From the NCBI GenBank assembly GCA_035498175.1, contig DATKAJ010000020.1:1-64000 (forward strand): a DNA stretch of 64,000 nucleotides, read 5' to 3'. Source of the DNA: JALORV01 sp035498175. Lineage in GTDB: Bacteria; Pseudomonadota; Gammaproteobacteria; Burkholderiales; Burkholderiaceae_F. Within the stretch, counting starts at the first letter, position 1, and every line of letters begins with the position of its first letter. Position numbers and translations under genes: made by a program. The notes beneath the pieces were generated by a model. That model saw only the letters and a list, made by a program, of their open reading frames with translations. It was not told the DNA's origin and ran no database searches. Positions 21,581-31,520 of this stretch are shown here, piece after piece.

Positions 21581-22506
21581 TACATCACCTTGCGCGGATC
21601 GAGAGCGTCGCGCAGTCCGTCGCCGACGAAGTTGATCGACAGCACGGTGAGGAAGATGGCCCCGCCCGGGAACAGCGCCCAGTGCGCAGCGATGTCCAGA
21701 TGGTCCTTGCTGTCGAACAGAATCCGGCCCCAGGTGGGGATGTCCGGCGGAAAGCCCAGTCCGAGGAACGACAGCGTCGACTCGGCGATGATCGCTGCCG
21801 CGACGTCGATGGTGCCGGCGACGATCACCGGGCCCAGCGCGTTCGGCAGGATATGGCGCACCACGGTGCGCGTGTGCGACGCCCCGAGCGCTCGCGCCGC
21901 CTCGACGAACTCCTTTTCGCGCAGCGAAAAGAACTGCGCGCGGACCAGCCGCGCGACCGGCATCCAGCGGAAGCCGCCGATGACGACGACGATCAGCACG
22001 AACACACCGCCTTCGGGGCCGAGCACGTTCTTCAGGCTGTCCCGAAACAGGTAGATGATCAGCAGCAGCAGCGGTAGCTGCGGCAGAGACAGGAAGAGGT
22101 CGGTCAGCCACATCAGCGCCGTGTCGATGCTGCCGCGCGCGCTGCCCGCGATCGCGCCGATCAGCACGCCGACCACGATCGCCATCGTCATCGCCGCGAG
22201 GCCGACGGCCAGGGAGATGCGGCCGCCGTAGAGCATGCGCGCCAGCAGGTCCTGGCCGAGGTCGTCGGTGCCAAATGGATGCGCGAGCGACGGGCCCTGC
22301 AACTGCGCCGAGAAGTCGATCTCGTTGATCGGCAGCCGCCACACCAGCGGGCCAAAGGCGACCGCCAGCACCAGCCCGAGCAGCACGAACAGGCTCGCAT
22401 ATGCCATGCGATGGCGCCGGAAACGCCGCCATGCCTCGCGCCACGGCGAGGTGCCGCGCGCTGCGGGCAGCCTAACGGTAGGTGATGCGAGGGTCGAGCC
22501 AGCCAT
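21580..22506 (-). CDS. ABC transporter permease (OppC/DppC-like)
   Basis: A 308-residue inner-membrane permease with an N-terminal OppC_N segment (a helix near residue 40), HPFGTDDLGQDLLARMLYGG, and the EAA loop VEAARALGASHTRTVVRHILPNA. About six transmembrane helices are visible. The start MAGSTLAS at 22506 is used; a start at 22521 would enlarge the overlap with the preceding permease gene. Partner of the DppB-like permease encoded just upstream. Confidence 0.93.
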
Positions 22507-23431
22507 AGAGCAGGTCGGCAATCAGGTTGAAGATGATGACGAGGCAGGAGAACACGAAGGTCACTGCCATGATCACAGGCGTGTCGTTGCGCAGGATCGC
22601 GTCGATCAGCAGCGAGCCGATGCCCGGGATGCGGAAGATCTGCTCGGTCACGATCGCGCCGCCGAAGATTGCCGGCATCTGCAGCGCCACCAGCGTGACG
22701 ACCGGGATCAGCGCATTGCGCACGACGTGCTTTAGCACGACGACGCGCTCCGCCAGGCCTTTGGCCCGCGCGGTTGTCACGTAGTCGAGGCGGATGACGT
22801 CGAGCATGGCCGAGCGCACGTAGCGCGTCCAGCTTGCGCCCTGGAACAGACCGAGCACAACGATCGGCATGATCGACTGCCTGAACATTTCGACCCACCA
22901 CGCCCAGCCGGTCGATGAGAGATCGGCCCGGAAGACGAACGGCAGCCAGCCGAGCTTGATCGAGAAGATCAGGATCAGCAGGATGCCGGTGAAGAATGTG
23001 GGCAACGAGAAGCCGACGAAGGCCAGCGCGCTCGCGATTCGGTCGAACCAGGAGTACGGCCGCATTGCCGAGAGGATGCCGACCGGCAGTGCGATGGCGA
23101 GCGCCAGCAGCTGCGAGGCGCCGATCACTGCCAGCGTCACCGGCACGCGTTGCATGATCAAAGTGTCGACGTCGACGCGGCTGATGAACGAGAAGCCCCA
23201 GTCGCCCTGCAGCATCGCGGCCAGCCAGTGGAAGTAACGCTGCCAGATTGGATCGTCGAGGCCGAACTTGGCACGCAGCGCCATGCGCACTTCGGCCGGC
23301 ACGTTCGGATTCAGCGCGAGCTCGGAGAAGGGGTCGCCGGGTGCAAGCGCCAGCACCGTGAACAGAACGACGCTGATGCCCAGCAGGCTGGGGACTGCGA
23401 GCAACAGTCGGCGCAGCAGGTAGGTGCCCAT
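22472..23431 (-). CDS. ABC transporter permease (OppB/DppB-like)
   Basis: A 319-residue inner-membrane permease. It opens MGTYLLRRLLLAVPSLLGIS, the classical DppB start, with LAPGDPF, and has the EAA loop TTARAKGLAERVVVLKHVVRNA. About six helices are visible. It overlaps the downstream OppC-like gene by 35 bases and follows the first binding protein by 58 bases. Confidence 0.93.
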   Translation of the reverse strand: MGTYLLRRLLLAVPSLLGISVVLFTVLALAPGDPFSELALNPNVPAEVRMALRAKFGLDDPIWQRYFHWLAAMLQGDWGFSFISRVDVDTLIMQRVPVTLAVIGASQLLALAIALPVGILSAMRPYSWFDRIASALAFVGFSLPTFFTGILLILIFSIKLGWLPFVFRADLSSTGWAWWVEMFRQSIMPIVVLGLFQGASWTRYVRSAMLDVIRLDYVTTARAKGLAERVVVLKHVVRNALIPVVTLVALQMPAIFGGAIVTEQIFRIPGIGSLLIDAILRNDTPVIMAVTFVFSCLVIIFNLIADLLYGWLDPRITYR

Positions 23432-23489
23432 CAGACCTGCGTCCCTTCGGACTGCAGCGAACGCAGTGAGCCAAGCGACATCGGGAAGA

Positions 23490-25268
23490 TCAGCTCTCGC
23501 GATACCAATCGCGCAGGCCGGCGAGCGGGTTGTCCCAGGCCGACAGCGGTGCCGCCAGGTTACGGGCGAGGCCGTCGACCTGCGGGCGGTAGACGACCGG
23601 AATCATCGCGCGGTCATTGCAGACGAGGTCGTTCATGCGAATCAGCAGCGCCGCGCGCTTCACCGGAATGAGCTCGGTCTGTTGCGCCTTGAACAAGGCA
23701 TCGTATTCGGCGTTGACCCAGCGGCCCGTGTTGAGCCCGAGCCACTTGTGGGCCTTCGTCGACGCTTCCCATGACACCCACAACTGCATGAAGCGATCCG
23801 GATCCGGCGTCCGCGTGAATGCATGCATCTGCAGGTCCGCCCAGAACTTGCCTGCCGTGTCGGGGTTGCCGATGTCGGAGGAGAAGTAAACAGCGGCCAC
23901 GACGGATTTCAGCTCGACCTCGACGCCGGCCTTGCCACACGCCTGCTTGAAGATGGTCTGCACCTTCTGGCGAACCGAGTTGGTCGAGCTCTGGAACACC
24001 AGACTGAGCTTGCGCCCGCCCTTTTCGCGAATGCCACTGGCGCCGCGTTTCCAGCCGGCGCCGTCGAGCAGCGCATTGGCCTTGTCCAGGCTGGATTCGA
24101 TCTTCGTATTCGGACTGTTGAACTGTTTCGGGTTGTTGAGCACGTTCGCCGTCGCGACGCCGGTGCGCCCATAGACGAATTCCTGCACCGACTTGCGGTC
24201 CATCAGCAGCGCGAGCGCCTCGCGAACCGCGGGATCCGACAGGATCGGATGGCGTGATTTCAGACTGGCGCGTTCGCCGTCGACCTCGGTCCATGGATCG
24301 GTCATGTTGACCCAGATCATCTCGGTATCGCCGCCTGGGCTGATGCCAACGCGGCCCTTGCCGCCGCTTTCCATCCGCTTCAGCACCTCGTCCTCGACCT
24401 GCAGGTTCCAGGCGTAGTCGAATTCGCCGGTCTGCAGGACTGCCCGTGCCGCGGATGCCGCATCGCCGCCGCCCTTGATCTCGATCACGTCGAAGTGCGG
24501 TCGCGCGGGATCGTGGTACGTTGGGTTCAGCTCGCCCTTGACGATGTCGCCCGGTTTGAAGTCGACGAATCGATACGGCCCGGTGCCGATCGGTTTCAGG
24601 TTCTGCGGCGCCTCGCGCGATTTCGCCCCGAGGTAAGGCGCGAACAGGTGCTGGGGGATCAACTGCTGGTTCGCGCTGCGCGTCCAGACCGGCGATGGCT
24701 TGTCGAAGACGAAGCGCACCGAGTGCGAGTCGATCTTCTCGATCGCCTTGACGTTTTCGTACACGCCACCGGTGAATGCCGCAGTAGCCGTGTCAGTCGC
24801 AAAGCGCCAGTTGAATATGACGTCGTCGGCGGTGAACGGCCTGCCATCGTGCCAGGTCACGCCGCGCTTCAGTTTCCACGTGGTCGAGCGACCATCCGCA
24901 GCGATGGTGCCGTTGTCGCTGCTCGGGATCTCGGCGGCGAGGATCGGAACGAGTTGACCATCGGCATCGAACCGAGCCAGCGACTCATAAAACGGCCACG
25001 ATCCAGCCGCGTCCTTGATGCTGTTCGCGAAATGCGGATTCAGCAGCGTCGGACCCTGCCAGAACAGCAGCCTCAGGGTCCCACCCCCGCCGCGACGCGT
25101 CGGCTTGTACGCGACCGCGGTCTGCGCGATTCCGGCGTCGGCCAGCATCAGGCTGGCAAAGGGCGCGGCGACGCCGAGCGCCGCCAGTCGTGCGATGAAG
25201 TCGCGACGCCCAAGCGCGCCGCTCCGCACGCTGTCTATCCAGCGCCGCAGTTCGCGCTCGTCGGTCAT
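23490..25268 (-). CDS. Tat-exported family 5 substrate-binding protein of the ABC importer (copy 1)
   Basis: A 592-residue periplasmic solute-binding protein (SBP_bac_5). The twin-arginine signal is RRDFIARLAALGVAAPF (residues 21-37), ending near GIAQ. The mature protein begins KPTRRGGGGTLRLLFWQGPT. Family 5 motifs include WHDGRPFTADDVIFNW and GTGPYRFVDFKPGD. It is clearly paralogous to the protein encoded next upstream, sharing motifs in the same order, so the pair arose by tandem duplication. The ligand is unknown. Confidence 0.92.
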   Translation of the reverse strand: MTDERELRRWIDSVRSGALGRRDFIARLAALGVAAPFASLMLADAGIAQTAVAYKPTRRGGGGTLRLLFWQGPTLLNPHFANSIKDAAGSWPFYESLARFDADGQLVPILAAEIPSSDNGTIAADGRSTTWKLKRGVTWHDGRPFTADDVIFNWRFATDTATAAFTGGVYENVKAIEKIDSHSVRFVFDKPSPVWTRSANQQLIPQHLFAPYLGAKSREAPQNLKPIGTGPYRFVDFKPGDIVKGELNPTYHDPARPHFDVIEIKGGGDAASAARAVLQTGEFDYAWNLQVEDEVLKRMESGGKGRVGISPGGDTEMIWVNMTDPWTEVDGERASLKSRHPILSDPAVREALALLMDRKSVQEFVYGRTGVATANVLNNPKQFNSPNTKIESSLDKANALLDGAGWKRGASGIREKGGRKLSLVFQSSTNSVRQKVQTIFKQACGKAGVEVELKSVVAAVYFSSDIGNPDTAGKFWADLQMHAFTRTPDPDRFMQLWVSWEASTKAHKWLGLNTGRWVNAEYDALFKAQQTELIPVKRAALLIRMNDLVCNDRAMIPVVYRPQVDGLARNLAAPLSAWDNPLAGLRDWYRES

Positions 25269-25308
25269 GTTTGCGTACCCGTCGCTCCCCTCCGTTGCGG
25301 TGTGGCGA

Positions 25309-27111
25309 TCAGCCGGGTTCTCCGTCGCGGTACCAGTTGTGCAGCTGCGAGAAGTCGAGGTCCCAGCCCGTCATCGGCGCAACCAGCTTCAGGCTGGAGC
25401 CGCGCACACGCGGCCGGCTGATCAGCGGGATGATCACGTTGTCCTTGACCGGCAGGTCGTTCATCCGGATGAACAGCGCCGCGCGCTTGACCGGATCGAG
25501 CTCGCTCTCTGCGGCTGCATAGGTCCTGTCGTAGTCGTCGCTGACCCAGCGGGTGATGTTGCGGCCCTGCCACTTGTTGGCCTTCGACGAAACCTCGCTC
25601 GACTTGTACTGGTCCATGAAGCGCTCGGGATCGGGCTGCGTCATGGTCGTCGTGTACATCTGCATGTCGCACCAGAACTTGCCGTAGGTATCCGGATTGG
25701 CCACGTCGGACGAGAAGAAGACACTCGCGGTGACCGACTTCAGTTCGAGGTCAATGCCTGCCTTCTGGCACGCCTGCTTGACGACCGCCTGCTCCTTCTG
25801 CCTCAGGGAGTTGACCGAGGTCTGGAAGACGAATTTAAGCTTCTTGCCGTCCTTCTCGCGGACGCCGTCTGCGCCCCTCTTCCAGCCGCCAGCATCGAGG
25901 AGCTGGTTGGCCTTGTCGATGTTGAATTCGAACTTGGTATTCGGCGAGCGGAAGCGCTCCGGATTGTTCAGGAAGTTGCTGGTGGCAAATCCCGTGCGGC
26001 CGTAGATGAAGTCCTGGATGCCCTTGCGGTCTGCCAGCAGCGACATCGCCTCGCGCACCGCCGGGTCGGAAAAGGCCCAGTGCTTCGACTTGGGGCTGGC
26101 GCGCTCGCCATCGACCTCGTTCCACGGATCCTTGATGTTGAGCTGGATGAACTCGATGTCACCGCCGGGGACGATCAGCGCGCGGCCCTTGCCGCCCGCC
26201 TCGAGGCGCTTCAGCACCTCGTCCTCGACCTGAAGGTTCCACGCGTAGTCGAATTCACCGGTCTGCAGCACCGCGCGCGCCGCCGAGGTCGCATCGCCGC
26301 CGCCCTTCATCTCGATCGCGTCGAAGAACGGCCGGTTGGGCATGTGGTAGTTCGTGTTGATCTCGCCGCGCACCATGTCGCCCGGCTTGAAATCGACGAA
26401 CTTGTACGGCCCGGTGCCGACCGGCTTCAGGTTGGCAGGCGCCTCGCGCGACTTGGCCCCGATGTACGGGCCGAACACGTGCTTCGGGATGATCATGCCT
26501 TCGGCGGCAACGAAGGCGGTGGCCCAGTTCGGCGTCGGCTTCGGGAAGGTCACGCGGACCGTGTTCGCATCGACCTTGGTGACCGTCACGTCCTTGTACA
26601 CACCGGTCGTGACCGCCGCGGTGGCCGGATCCTTTGCATATTCCCAGGTGAAGACGCAGTCGTCCGCAGTGAAGGGCTGGCCGTCGTGCCAGGTCACGCC
26701 TTTCTTCAGCTTCCAGGTCACGCTGCGGCCGTCGGCCGACAGGCCGCCGTTTTCCCGAGTCGGGATCTCGGCAGCCAGAATAGGCACCAGGTTGCCATCG
26801 CCGTCCCACACCGCCAGCGATTCATAGAAGATCCGCGACCCCTCCTGATCCTTGGTGCCATTGGCAAAGTGCGGTTGCAGCAAGGTTGCGCCCTGCCACC
26901 ACAGCACCTTCAGGACACCGCCGCCGCCGCGCTTGGTGGGCTTGTAAGGCGGGGCGGTGGTCTGGGCGCTTGCCACCCCCGCATGCATCAGCAGCATCGA
27001 GGCCATCGGCGCAGACAGGCCCAGTGCAACCATCTGCTGGATGAAGCTGCGTCGTTGCAGCGACCCGGCCCGGACGTCCTCGATCAGCTCGCGCAGTTCG
27101 CTTTCGTGCAT
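25309..27111 (-). CDS. Tat-exported family 5 substrate-binding protein of the ABC importer (copy 2)
   Basis: A 600-residue SBP_bac_5 protein. The twin-arginine signal is RRSFIQQMVALGLSAP (residues 20-35), and the mature part begins KPTKRGGGGVLKVLWWQGAT. It also has WHDGQPFTADDCVFTWEYA and GTGPYKFVDFKPGDMV, parallel to copy 1. The start at 27111 follows a GGAGGAGA sequence and gives a normal signal peptide; a start at 27225 is not supported. First gene of the importer operon and divergent from coxD. Confidence 0.92.
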   Translation of the reverse strand: MHESELRELIEDVRAGSLQRRSFIQQMVALGLSAPMASMLLMHAGVASAQTTAPPYKPTKRGGGGVLKVLWWQGATLLQPHFANGTKDQEGSRIFYESLAVWDGDGNLVPILAAEIPTRENGGLSADGRSVTWKLKKGVTWHDGQPFTADDCVFTWEYAKDPATAAVTTGVYKDVTVTKVDANTVRVTFPKPTPNWATAFVAAEGMIIPKHVFGPYIGAKSREAPANLKPVGTGPYKFVDFKPGDMVRGEINTNYHMPNRPFFDAIEMKGGGDATSAARAVLQTGEFDYAWNLQVEDEVLKRLEAGGKGRALIVPGGDIEFIQLNIKDPWNEVDGERASPKSKHWAFSDPAVREAMSLLADRKGIQDFIYGRTGFATSNFLNNPERFRSPNTKFEFNIDKANQLLDAGGWKRGADGVREKDGKKLKFVFQTSVNSLRQKEQAVVKQACQKAGIDLELKSVTASVFFSSDVANPDTYGKFWCDMQMYTTTMTQPDPERFMDQYKSSEVSSKANKWQGRNITRWVSDDYDRTYAAAESELDPVKRAALFIRMNDLPVKDNVIIPLISRPRVRGSSLKLVAPMTGWDLDFSQLHNWYRDGEPG

Positions 27112-27385
27112 GGTCTCCTCCTGGTTCGATGCCATCCTCCGCGGCTGCCTGCAGCGGATGGAGGCGGTGCGCAACAATCCTAGCGGTTCACCGGCAGACT
27201 GGGGAGGAAATTTGGATGTGGCCAACCCTGAGGCCGCCGGTGCTTCCGAAGGCGATGGAAACCCGCCCGCGCACTCGAAGCGACCCTACCGCGCTGCACC
27301 GCGTCGGTCGGCGGTGCCCTGGGGCGCAAGCTCCCCGCCGGTGTCGTTGCTGGCGACCGGCGCGACCATCGGCTAAGGTGGCGAC

Positions 27386-28300
27386 ATGAACCTACCGCAA
27401 TCGATCGACGCGACGGTCGATCTGCTCGCCGCGCGCGACTATATCGCCGACCGCCAGCTGGCGACCGCCATCTTCCTCGCGCTGAAACTTCAGAGGCCGC
27501 TGTTCGTCGAGGGCGAGCCCGGCACCGGCAAAACCGAGATCGCGAAGGTGCTCGCGTCCGCGCTCGACGCCGAGCTGATCCGGCTGCAGTGCTACGAGGG
27601 TCTCGACATCAACGCGGCGGCGTACGAGTGGAATGTGGCCCGCCAGCTGATCGAGATCCGCATGGCGGAGGCGTCCGGCGTCTCGCGCGAGTCGCTGGCG
27701 GGCGAACTCTACGACGAGCGTTTCCTGATCGAGCGCGCGCTGCTGCGGGCGCTGCTGCCGCAACCGCATCCGCCGGTGTTGCTGATCGACGAACTCGATC
27801 GCACTGACGAGCCGTTCGAGGCCTACCTGCTCGAGGTGCTGTCGGACTTCCAGATCACAATCCCGGAATGGCGGACGGTGCGCGCGGCCATTCCGCCGAT
27901 CGTTGTCATCACCTCCAACCGCACGCGCGAAATCCACGACGCCGTGAAGCGGCGCTGCCTGTATCACTGGGTCGGCTATCCGACGGCCGCGCGTGAGCTC
28001 GAGATCATCCGCCGCAAGGTGCCGGATGCGAGTGCGGCGCTGTCGCAGCAGGTCGTCGCGTTCGTGCAGACGCTGCGTGGCATCGAGCTTTACAAGCTGC
28101 CGGGCGTGGCCGAGACGATCGAGTGGACGCGGGCGCTGCTGGCGCTCGACGCCATCGTGCTCGAACCGGAAACCGTCAACAACACGCTCGGCGTGCTGCT
28201 CAAATACCAGGACGACATCGCGCGGATGCAGGGGACCGAGGCCGCCCGCCTGGTCGAGCGCATCCGCAACGAAGCGCGCGCGGCCGCTCACGGTCGCTAG
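27386..28300 (+). CDS. coxD: CoxD-like MoxR-family AAA+ ATPase
   Basis: A 304-residue ATPase with Walker A GEPGTGKTE (residues 43-51), Walker B LLIDELDR (about 132-139) and a sensor ITSNRTREIHDAVKRRCLYHW. MoxR proteins work with von Willebrand A proteins to remodel or mature metalloenzymes; CoxD helps assemble the CO dehydrogenase active site. It is directly followed by the CoxE-like and CoxG-like genes. It is separated from coxS-L-M by the importer operon. Confidence 0.92.
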   Translation: MNLPQSIDATVDLLAARDYIADRQLATAIFLALKLQRPLFVEGEPGTGKTEIAKVLASALDAELIRLQCYEGLDINAAAYEWNVARQLIEIRMAEASGVSRESLAGELYDERFLIERALLRALLPQPHPPVLLIDELDRTDEPFEAYLLEVLSDFQITIPEWRTVRAAIPPIVVITSNRTREIHDAVKRRCLYHWVGYPTAARELEIIRRKVPDASAALSQQVVAFVQTLRGIELYKLPGVAETIEWTRALLALDAIVLEPETVNNTLGVLLKYQDDIARMQGTEAARLVERIRNEARAAAHGR

Positions 28301-28329
28301 CGCATGCTCAGCGGTCACTCAGCGAGGGC

Positions 28330-29577
28330 ATGAGCGTGCAAGGTCCGTCGTCGGCATCGCATGAGCCGCTTCCCGGCCGTCTCGCCGAGAACGTGATGCA
28401 CTTTGCGCGCGTACTGCGCGACGCCGGGCTGCCCGTCGGCACCGACCGCATCCTGCTCGCCTATGAAGCGCTGCGTGCCGGTGGAGTCGGTTCGCGCGCT
28501 GACTTCTACGCCGTGCTCTCGTCGTGCTTCGTCAGCCGCGGCGAGCATCGGACGCTGTTCGACCAGGCGTTCCATATCTTCTGGAAAGACCCGGACCTGC
28601 TTGGCAAGATCATGCAGCTGCTGATGCCGCAGATGCGACAGAAGGCGCAGACGGCGCTGCCGCCCGAGAACCGGCGACTGGCCGATGCGATGTTCCGGAG
28701 CACAGTGCGGCCGCCGGAACCCGCCGATTCGCAGCGCATCGAAATCGATGCGGCGCTCTCGTGGACCGACCGCGAACAGCTGCGCAAGGCGGACTTCGAC
28801 ACGATGAGCACGGCCGAGTGGGCCGCGGCGCGCCGCCTGCTCGAACGCATCGACCTGTTCTTCGCGCGGCAACCGACGCGTCGCGAAGTGCCTGCGCAGC
28901 GCGGGCGCCGCGTCGATCTGCGCGACATGCTGCGCAATTCCGCGCGGCACGGCGGTGAGATCACCGGACTGACGTACCGCCGCAGGCGCGAACGGCCGGA
29001 GCCGCTGGTGGCGCTGGTCGACATCTCGGGGTCGATGAGCCGCTACTCGCGCATGTTCCTGCATTTCCTGCACGCAATCACGTCGGGACGCGAGGCGGCA
29101 AATCATCGCGTGCACTCGTTTCTGTTCGGAACGCGGCTCACGCATATCACGCGCCAGCTCGCTGCGCGCGATCCCGATGTCGCGGTTCGCGCTGTGGTGC
29201 AGTCGGTCGACGACTGGTCGGGCGGCACGCGCATCACGCAAGCGCTGCACGAGTTCAACTACCGCTGGGCGCGGCGCGTGCTGTACGGCAACCCGACGGT
29301 GCTGCTCGTGACCGACGGCCTGGAGCACGGACCCACCGAGCCGCTGCACGCAGAAGCCGAACGTCTTTCCAAATCGTGCCGCCGGCTGGTGTGGCTCAAT
29401 CCACTGCTGCGCTATGAAGGCTTCGAACCCCGCGCAGGGGGTGTCCGCGCGCTGCTGCCGCATGTCGACGCCTTCCTGCCGGTGCACAATCTCGATTCGC
29501 TGGAGGCGCTGGCGACGCAGCTTGCATTGCCTCCGCCCAGGATGAGCACACTGCAGGAGAGGACACGGTGGAACTGA
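28330..29577 (+). CDS. coxE: CoxE-like von Willebrand factor A protein
   Basis: A 415-residue cytosolic protein. The MIDAS motif is DISGSMSRY, with Asp231; the C-terminal half has TDGLEHGPTEPLHAEAERL and ends LPVHNLDSLEALATQL, as in CoxE. The start at 28330 was chosen because the upstream part of the frame overlaps coxD and is not coding. It is the partner of the MoxR ATPase encoded 29 bases upstream, in molybdenum-hydroxylase maturation. Confidence 0.9.
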   Translation: MSVQGPSSASHEPLPGRLAENVMHFARVLRDAGLPVGTDRILLAYEALRAGGVGSRADFYAVLSSCFVSRGEHRTLFDQAFHIFWKDPDLLGKIMQLLMPQMRQKAQTALPPENRRLADAMFRSTVRPPEPADSQRIEIDAALSWTDREQLRKADFDTMSTAEWAAARRLLERIDLFFARQPTRREVPAQRGRRVDLRDMLRNSARHGGEITGLTYRRRRERPEPLVALVDISGSMSRYSRMFLHFLHAITSGREAANHRVHSFLFGTRLTHITRQLAARDPDVAVRAVVQSVDDWSGGTRITQALHEFNYRWARRVLYGNPTVLLVTDGLEHGPTEPLHAEAERLSKSCRRLVWLNPLLRYEGFEPRAGGVRALLPHVDAFLPVHNLDSLEALATQLALPPPRMSTLQERTRWN

Positions 29578-30110
29578 AGGGTGAGCAGGTGCTGCCGGTC
29601 GCGCGCGAGCTGGCGTGGAAAGCACTGAACGACGTCGACGCGCTGAAGGCGGCAGTGCCGGGCTGCGAAAGCTTCGTGCCCGCTGGCGATAACGCCTACG
29701 ACGTCGTGGTCAACGCCGCCATTGGCCCGGTGAAGGCGCGCTTCAAGGGCAAACTCGAACTCGCCGACGTGCAGGCGCCGGAGTCCTACACGATCCGCTT
29801 CGACCTGCAGGGCGGGACTGCGGGGTTCTCGCGCGGCGAGGCCCGCGTGAAGCTCGAGTCGGTCGATGCCAATTCGAGCCGGATGAACTATGCCGTCAAC
29901 GCCTCGATCGGTGGCAAGCTGGCGCAGGTCGGCTCGCGGCTGGTCGATGCCGCCAGCGCGACAATGGCCGACCGCTTCTTCAACGCGTTCGCGGCGGACC
30001 TGGCCAGTCGATATCCGCCGCCTGCCGGAGTGACGGTGCCGGCGGTGCGCCCGCCCGGATTCTTCGCGACGCTCTGGGCCTTCCTGAAGCGGCTGTTCAA
30101 GGGCGCATGA
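29568..30110 (+). CDS. coxG: CoxG-like SRPBCC-fold protein
   Basis: A 180-residue protein. It opens MELKGEQVLPVARELAWKAL, then LKAAVPGCESFVPAGDN and AAIGPVKARFKGKLELADVQ, the conserved CoxG domain; the C-terminus is hydrophobic and basic (FFATLWAFLKRLFKG), a likely membrane anchor. CoxG recruits CO dehydrogenase to the membrane in Afipia. The GTG start overlaps the coxE stop by 10 bases, showing translational coupling. Confidence 0.92.
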   Translation: MELKGEQVLPVARELAWKALNDVDALKAAVPGCESFVPAGDNAYDVVVNAAIGPVKARFKGKLELADVQAPESYTIRFDLQGGTAGFSRGEARVKLESVDANSSRMNYAVNASIGGKLAQVGSRLVDAASATMADRFFNAFAADLASRYPPPAGVTVPAVRPPGFFATLWAFLKRLFKGA

Positions 30111-30646
30111 TGCGGGTGCCGCCGTGGACCGATGGCCTCGCCCCGCGCAACCGTGAGCTGGTCGCCGCGATCGAGGCGCGGCGCGGCGGGACGCTGCTGA
30201 ACCTCGACCGCATGCTGCTGTGGTCCGAGCCGCTGGCGCGCGGGTGGAACGGATATCTGCGCGCGGTGCGCACCGAATTGTCGCTATCACCCTTCCTGCG
30301 CGAGCTCGCGATCTGCGTCGTCGCGCGGCTGACCGGCGCCCACTACGAGTACCACCATCATGCGCCGGAGCTCGCGCGCGCAGGCGCCAGCGGCGGCCAA
30401 CTCGCTGTTCTCGACGACCCCGACGTCGCGGCCGACAGCGCGCTCTACGACGAACTGCAACGCGCCGTGATCCGCTTTGCCATTGCGAGCACGCGCGACG
30501 TCGCGATCCCGGATCCGGTCTTCGACGCCCTCAAGCGGCATCTCGGTCCGACGGAGCTGGTCGAGCTCGTTGCCGCCACGGCCACCTACAACATGGTGGC
30601 GCGCTTCCTCGTCGCACTCCAGGTCGTGCCGGAACGGCGGGCCTAA
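30107..30646 (+). CDS. Carboxymuconolactone decarboxylase-like (AhpD-fold) protein
   Basis: A 179-residue all-helical CMD-family protein. Visible motifs are LSPFLRELAICVVARLTGAHYEY, then HHHAPELARAGAS, with no CxxC pair, so the peroxidase-type redox site of AhpD is absent. The ATG overlaps the coxG stop by four bases (ATGA), placing it in the cox accessory operon. Its role there is unknown. Confidence 0.85.
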   Translation: MMRVPPWTDGLAPRNRELVAAIEARRGGTLLNLDRMLLWSEPLARGWNGYLRAVRTELSLSPFLRELAICVVARLTGAHYEYHHHAPELARAGASGGQLAVLDDPDVAADSALYDELQRAVIRFAIASTRDVAIPDPVFDALKRHLGPTELVELVAATATYNMVARFLVALQVVPERRA

Positions 30647-30650
30647 GACA

Positions 30651-31484
30651 ATGGCGGCCACGCAGGACGTTACCGGGCACTACAGTCGCGGCGACCTGCT
30701 CGCGCGCCTGGATGCGGAGCTGCGGTTCGACGGCATCGATCCCGAACAGGCAACGATCGACGCGCTCGCGCCCTACGATCAGTTCCACAGCCGTGGCATC
30801 GAAGCCACCCAGGATGCTGCGCGCCTGATGTCACTCGGACCGGCAGACCATCTGCTCGATGTCGGCAGCGGTATCGGCGGTCCGGCGCGCTATTTCGCGA
30901 GTCGCTTCGGCTGTCGCGTTACGGGCATCGATCTGACACCGGAGTTCTGCGAGGTCGCGCGCCAGCTGACACGCCGTCTGCGGTTGCAGGAGCGGGTGGC
31001 CTTCGACGTCGGCAATGCACTGGCAATGCCGTACGCCGACGCCGCGTTCGACGGTGCGGTTTCGATGAACGTCTCGATGAACATCGCCGACAAGAGTGCC
31101 TTTTACCGCGAGATACGCCGCGTGCTGAAGCCGGGCGGCTGGCTGGTGCTCGGCGAGATCGCGCAAGAAGCCCATGGAGCGATTGCCTATCCGACGCCGT
31201 GGGCGGCGAGCGCAGAAACTAGTTTCCTCGCCACGGTCGACGAGACGCGGCGCGGCCTCGACGATGCGGGCTTCGAAGTCCTGAGTCTACGCAGCACGCG
31301 CCGCGAGGCGCTCGATTTCGGAGCGCGTTCGCGTGCACTGGTCGAGGCCGGCGCGAAGCCGCCCCACCGTGCGGTCATGCTGGTCCACCGCGAACTCGCG
31401 CCGGCTGCCATTGCCAACGTTGCCCGCGCCCTGGCCGAGGGTCGCATCCAGCCGGTCGAGATCCTGGCGCGGCCGCGAGGCTGA
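30651..31484 (+). CDS. SAM-dependent class I methyltransferase (UbiE / sarcosine-methyltransferase-like)
   Basis: A 277-residue methyltransferase. Motif I is LLDVGSGIGGPARYFA (about residues 64-79), followed by VTGIDLTPEFCEVA, NALAMPYADAAFDGAVSMNV, and the post-motif VLKPGGWLVLGE. The opening DQFHSRGIEATQDAARLM resembles N-methyltransferases of the sarcosine/dimethylglycine and tocopherol-like group. The start at 30651 is 5 bases after the preceding stop. The substrate is unknown. Confidence 0.87.
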   Translation: MAATQDVTGHYSRGDLLARLDAELRFDGIDPEQATIDALAPYDQFHSRGIEATQDAARLMSLGPADHLLDVGSGIGGPARYFASRFGCRVTGIDLTPEFCEVARQLTRRLRLQERVAFDVGNALAMPYADAAFDGAVSMNVSMNIADKSAFYREIRRVLKPGGWLVLGEIAQEAHGAIAYPTPWAASAETSFLATVDETRRGLDDAGFEVLSLRSTRREALDFGARSRALVEAGAKPPHRAVMLVHRELAPAAIANVARALAEGRIQPVEILARPRG

Positions 31485-31520
31485 ACGCCTGCGCCGTTCC
31501 TGCACCAACCCGCCAAGGTC

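Noticed and set aside
21581..22444. N-terminal extension of the OppD-like frame
   Set aside because: It lies over the OppC-like permease gene. The GTG at 21580 gives a normal OppD start.
25015..27183. Open frame of 722 codons on the + strand opposite the binding-protein genes
   Set aside because: It spans the ends of two well-supported SBP genes on the - strand and matches nothing; composition is that of a GC shadow.
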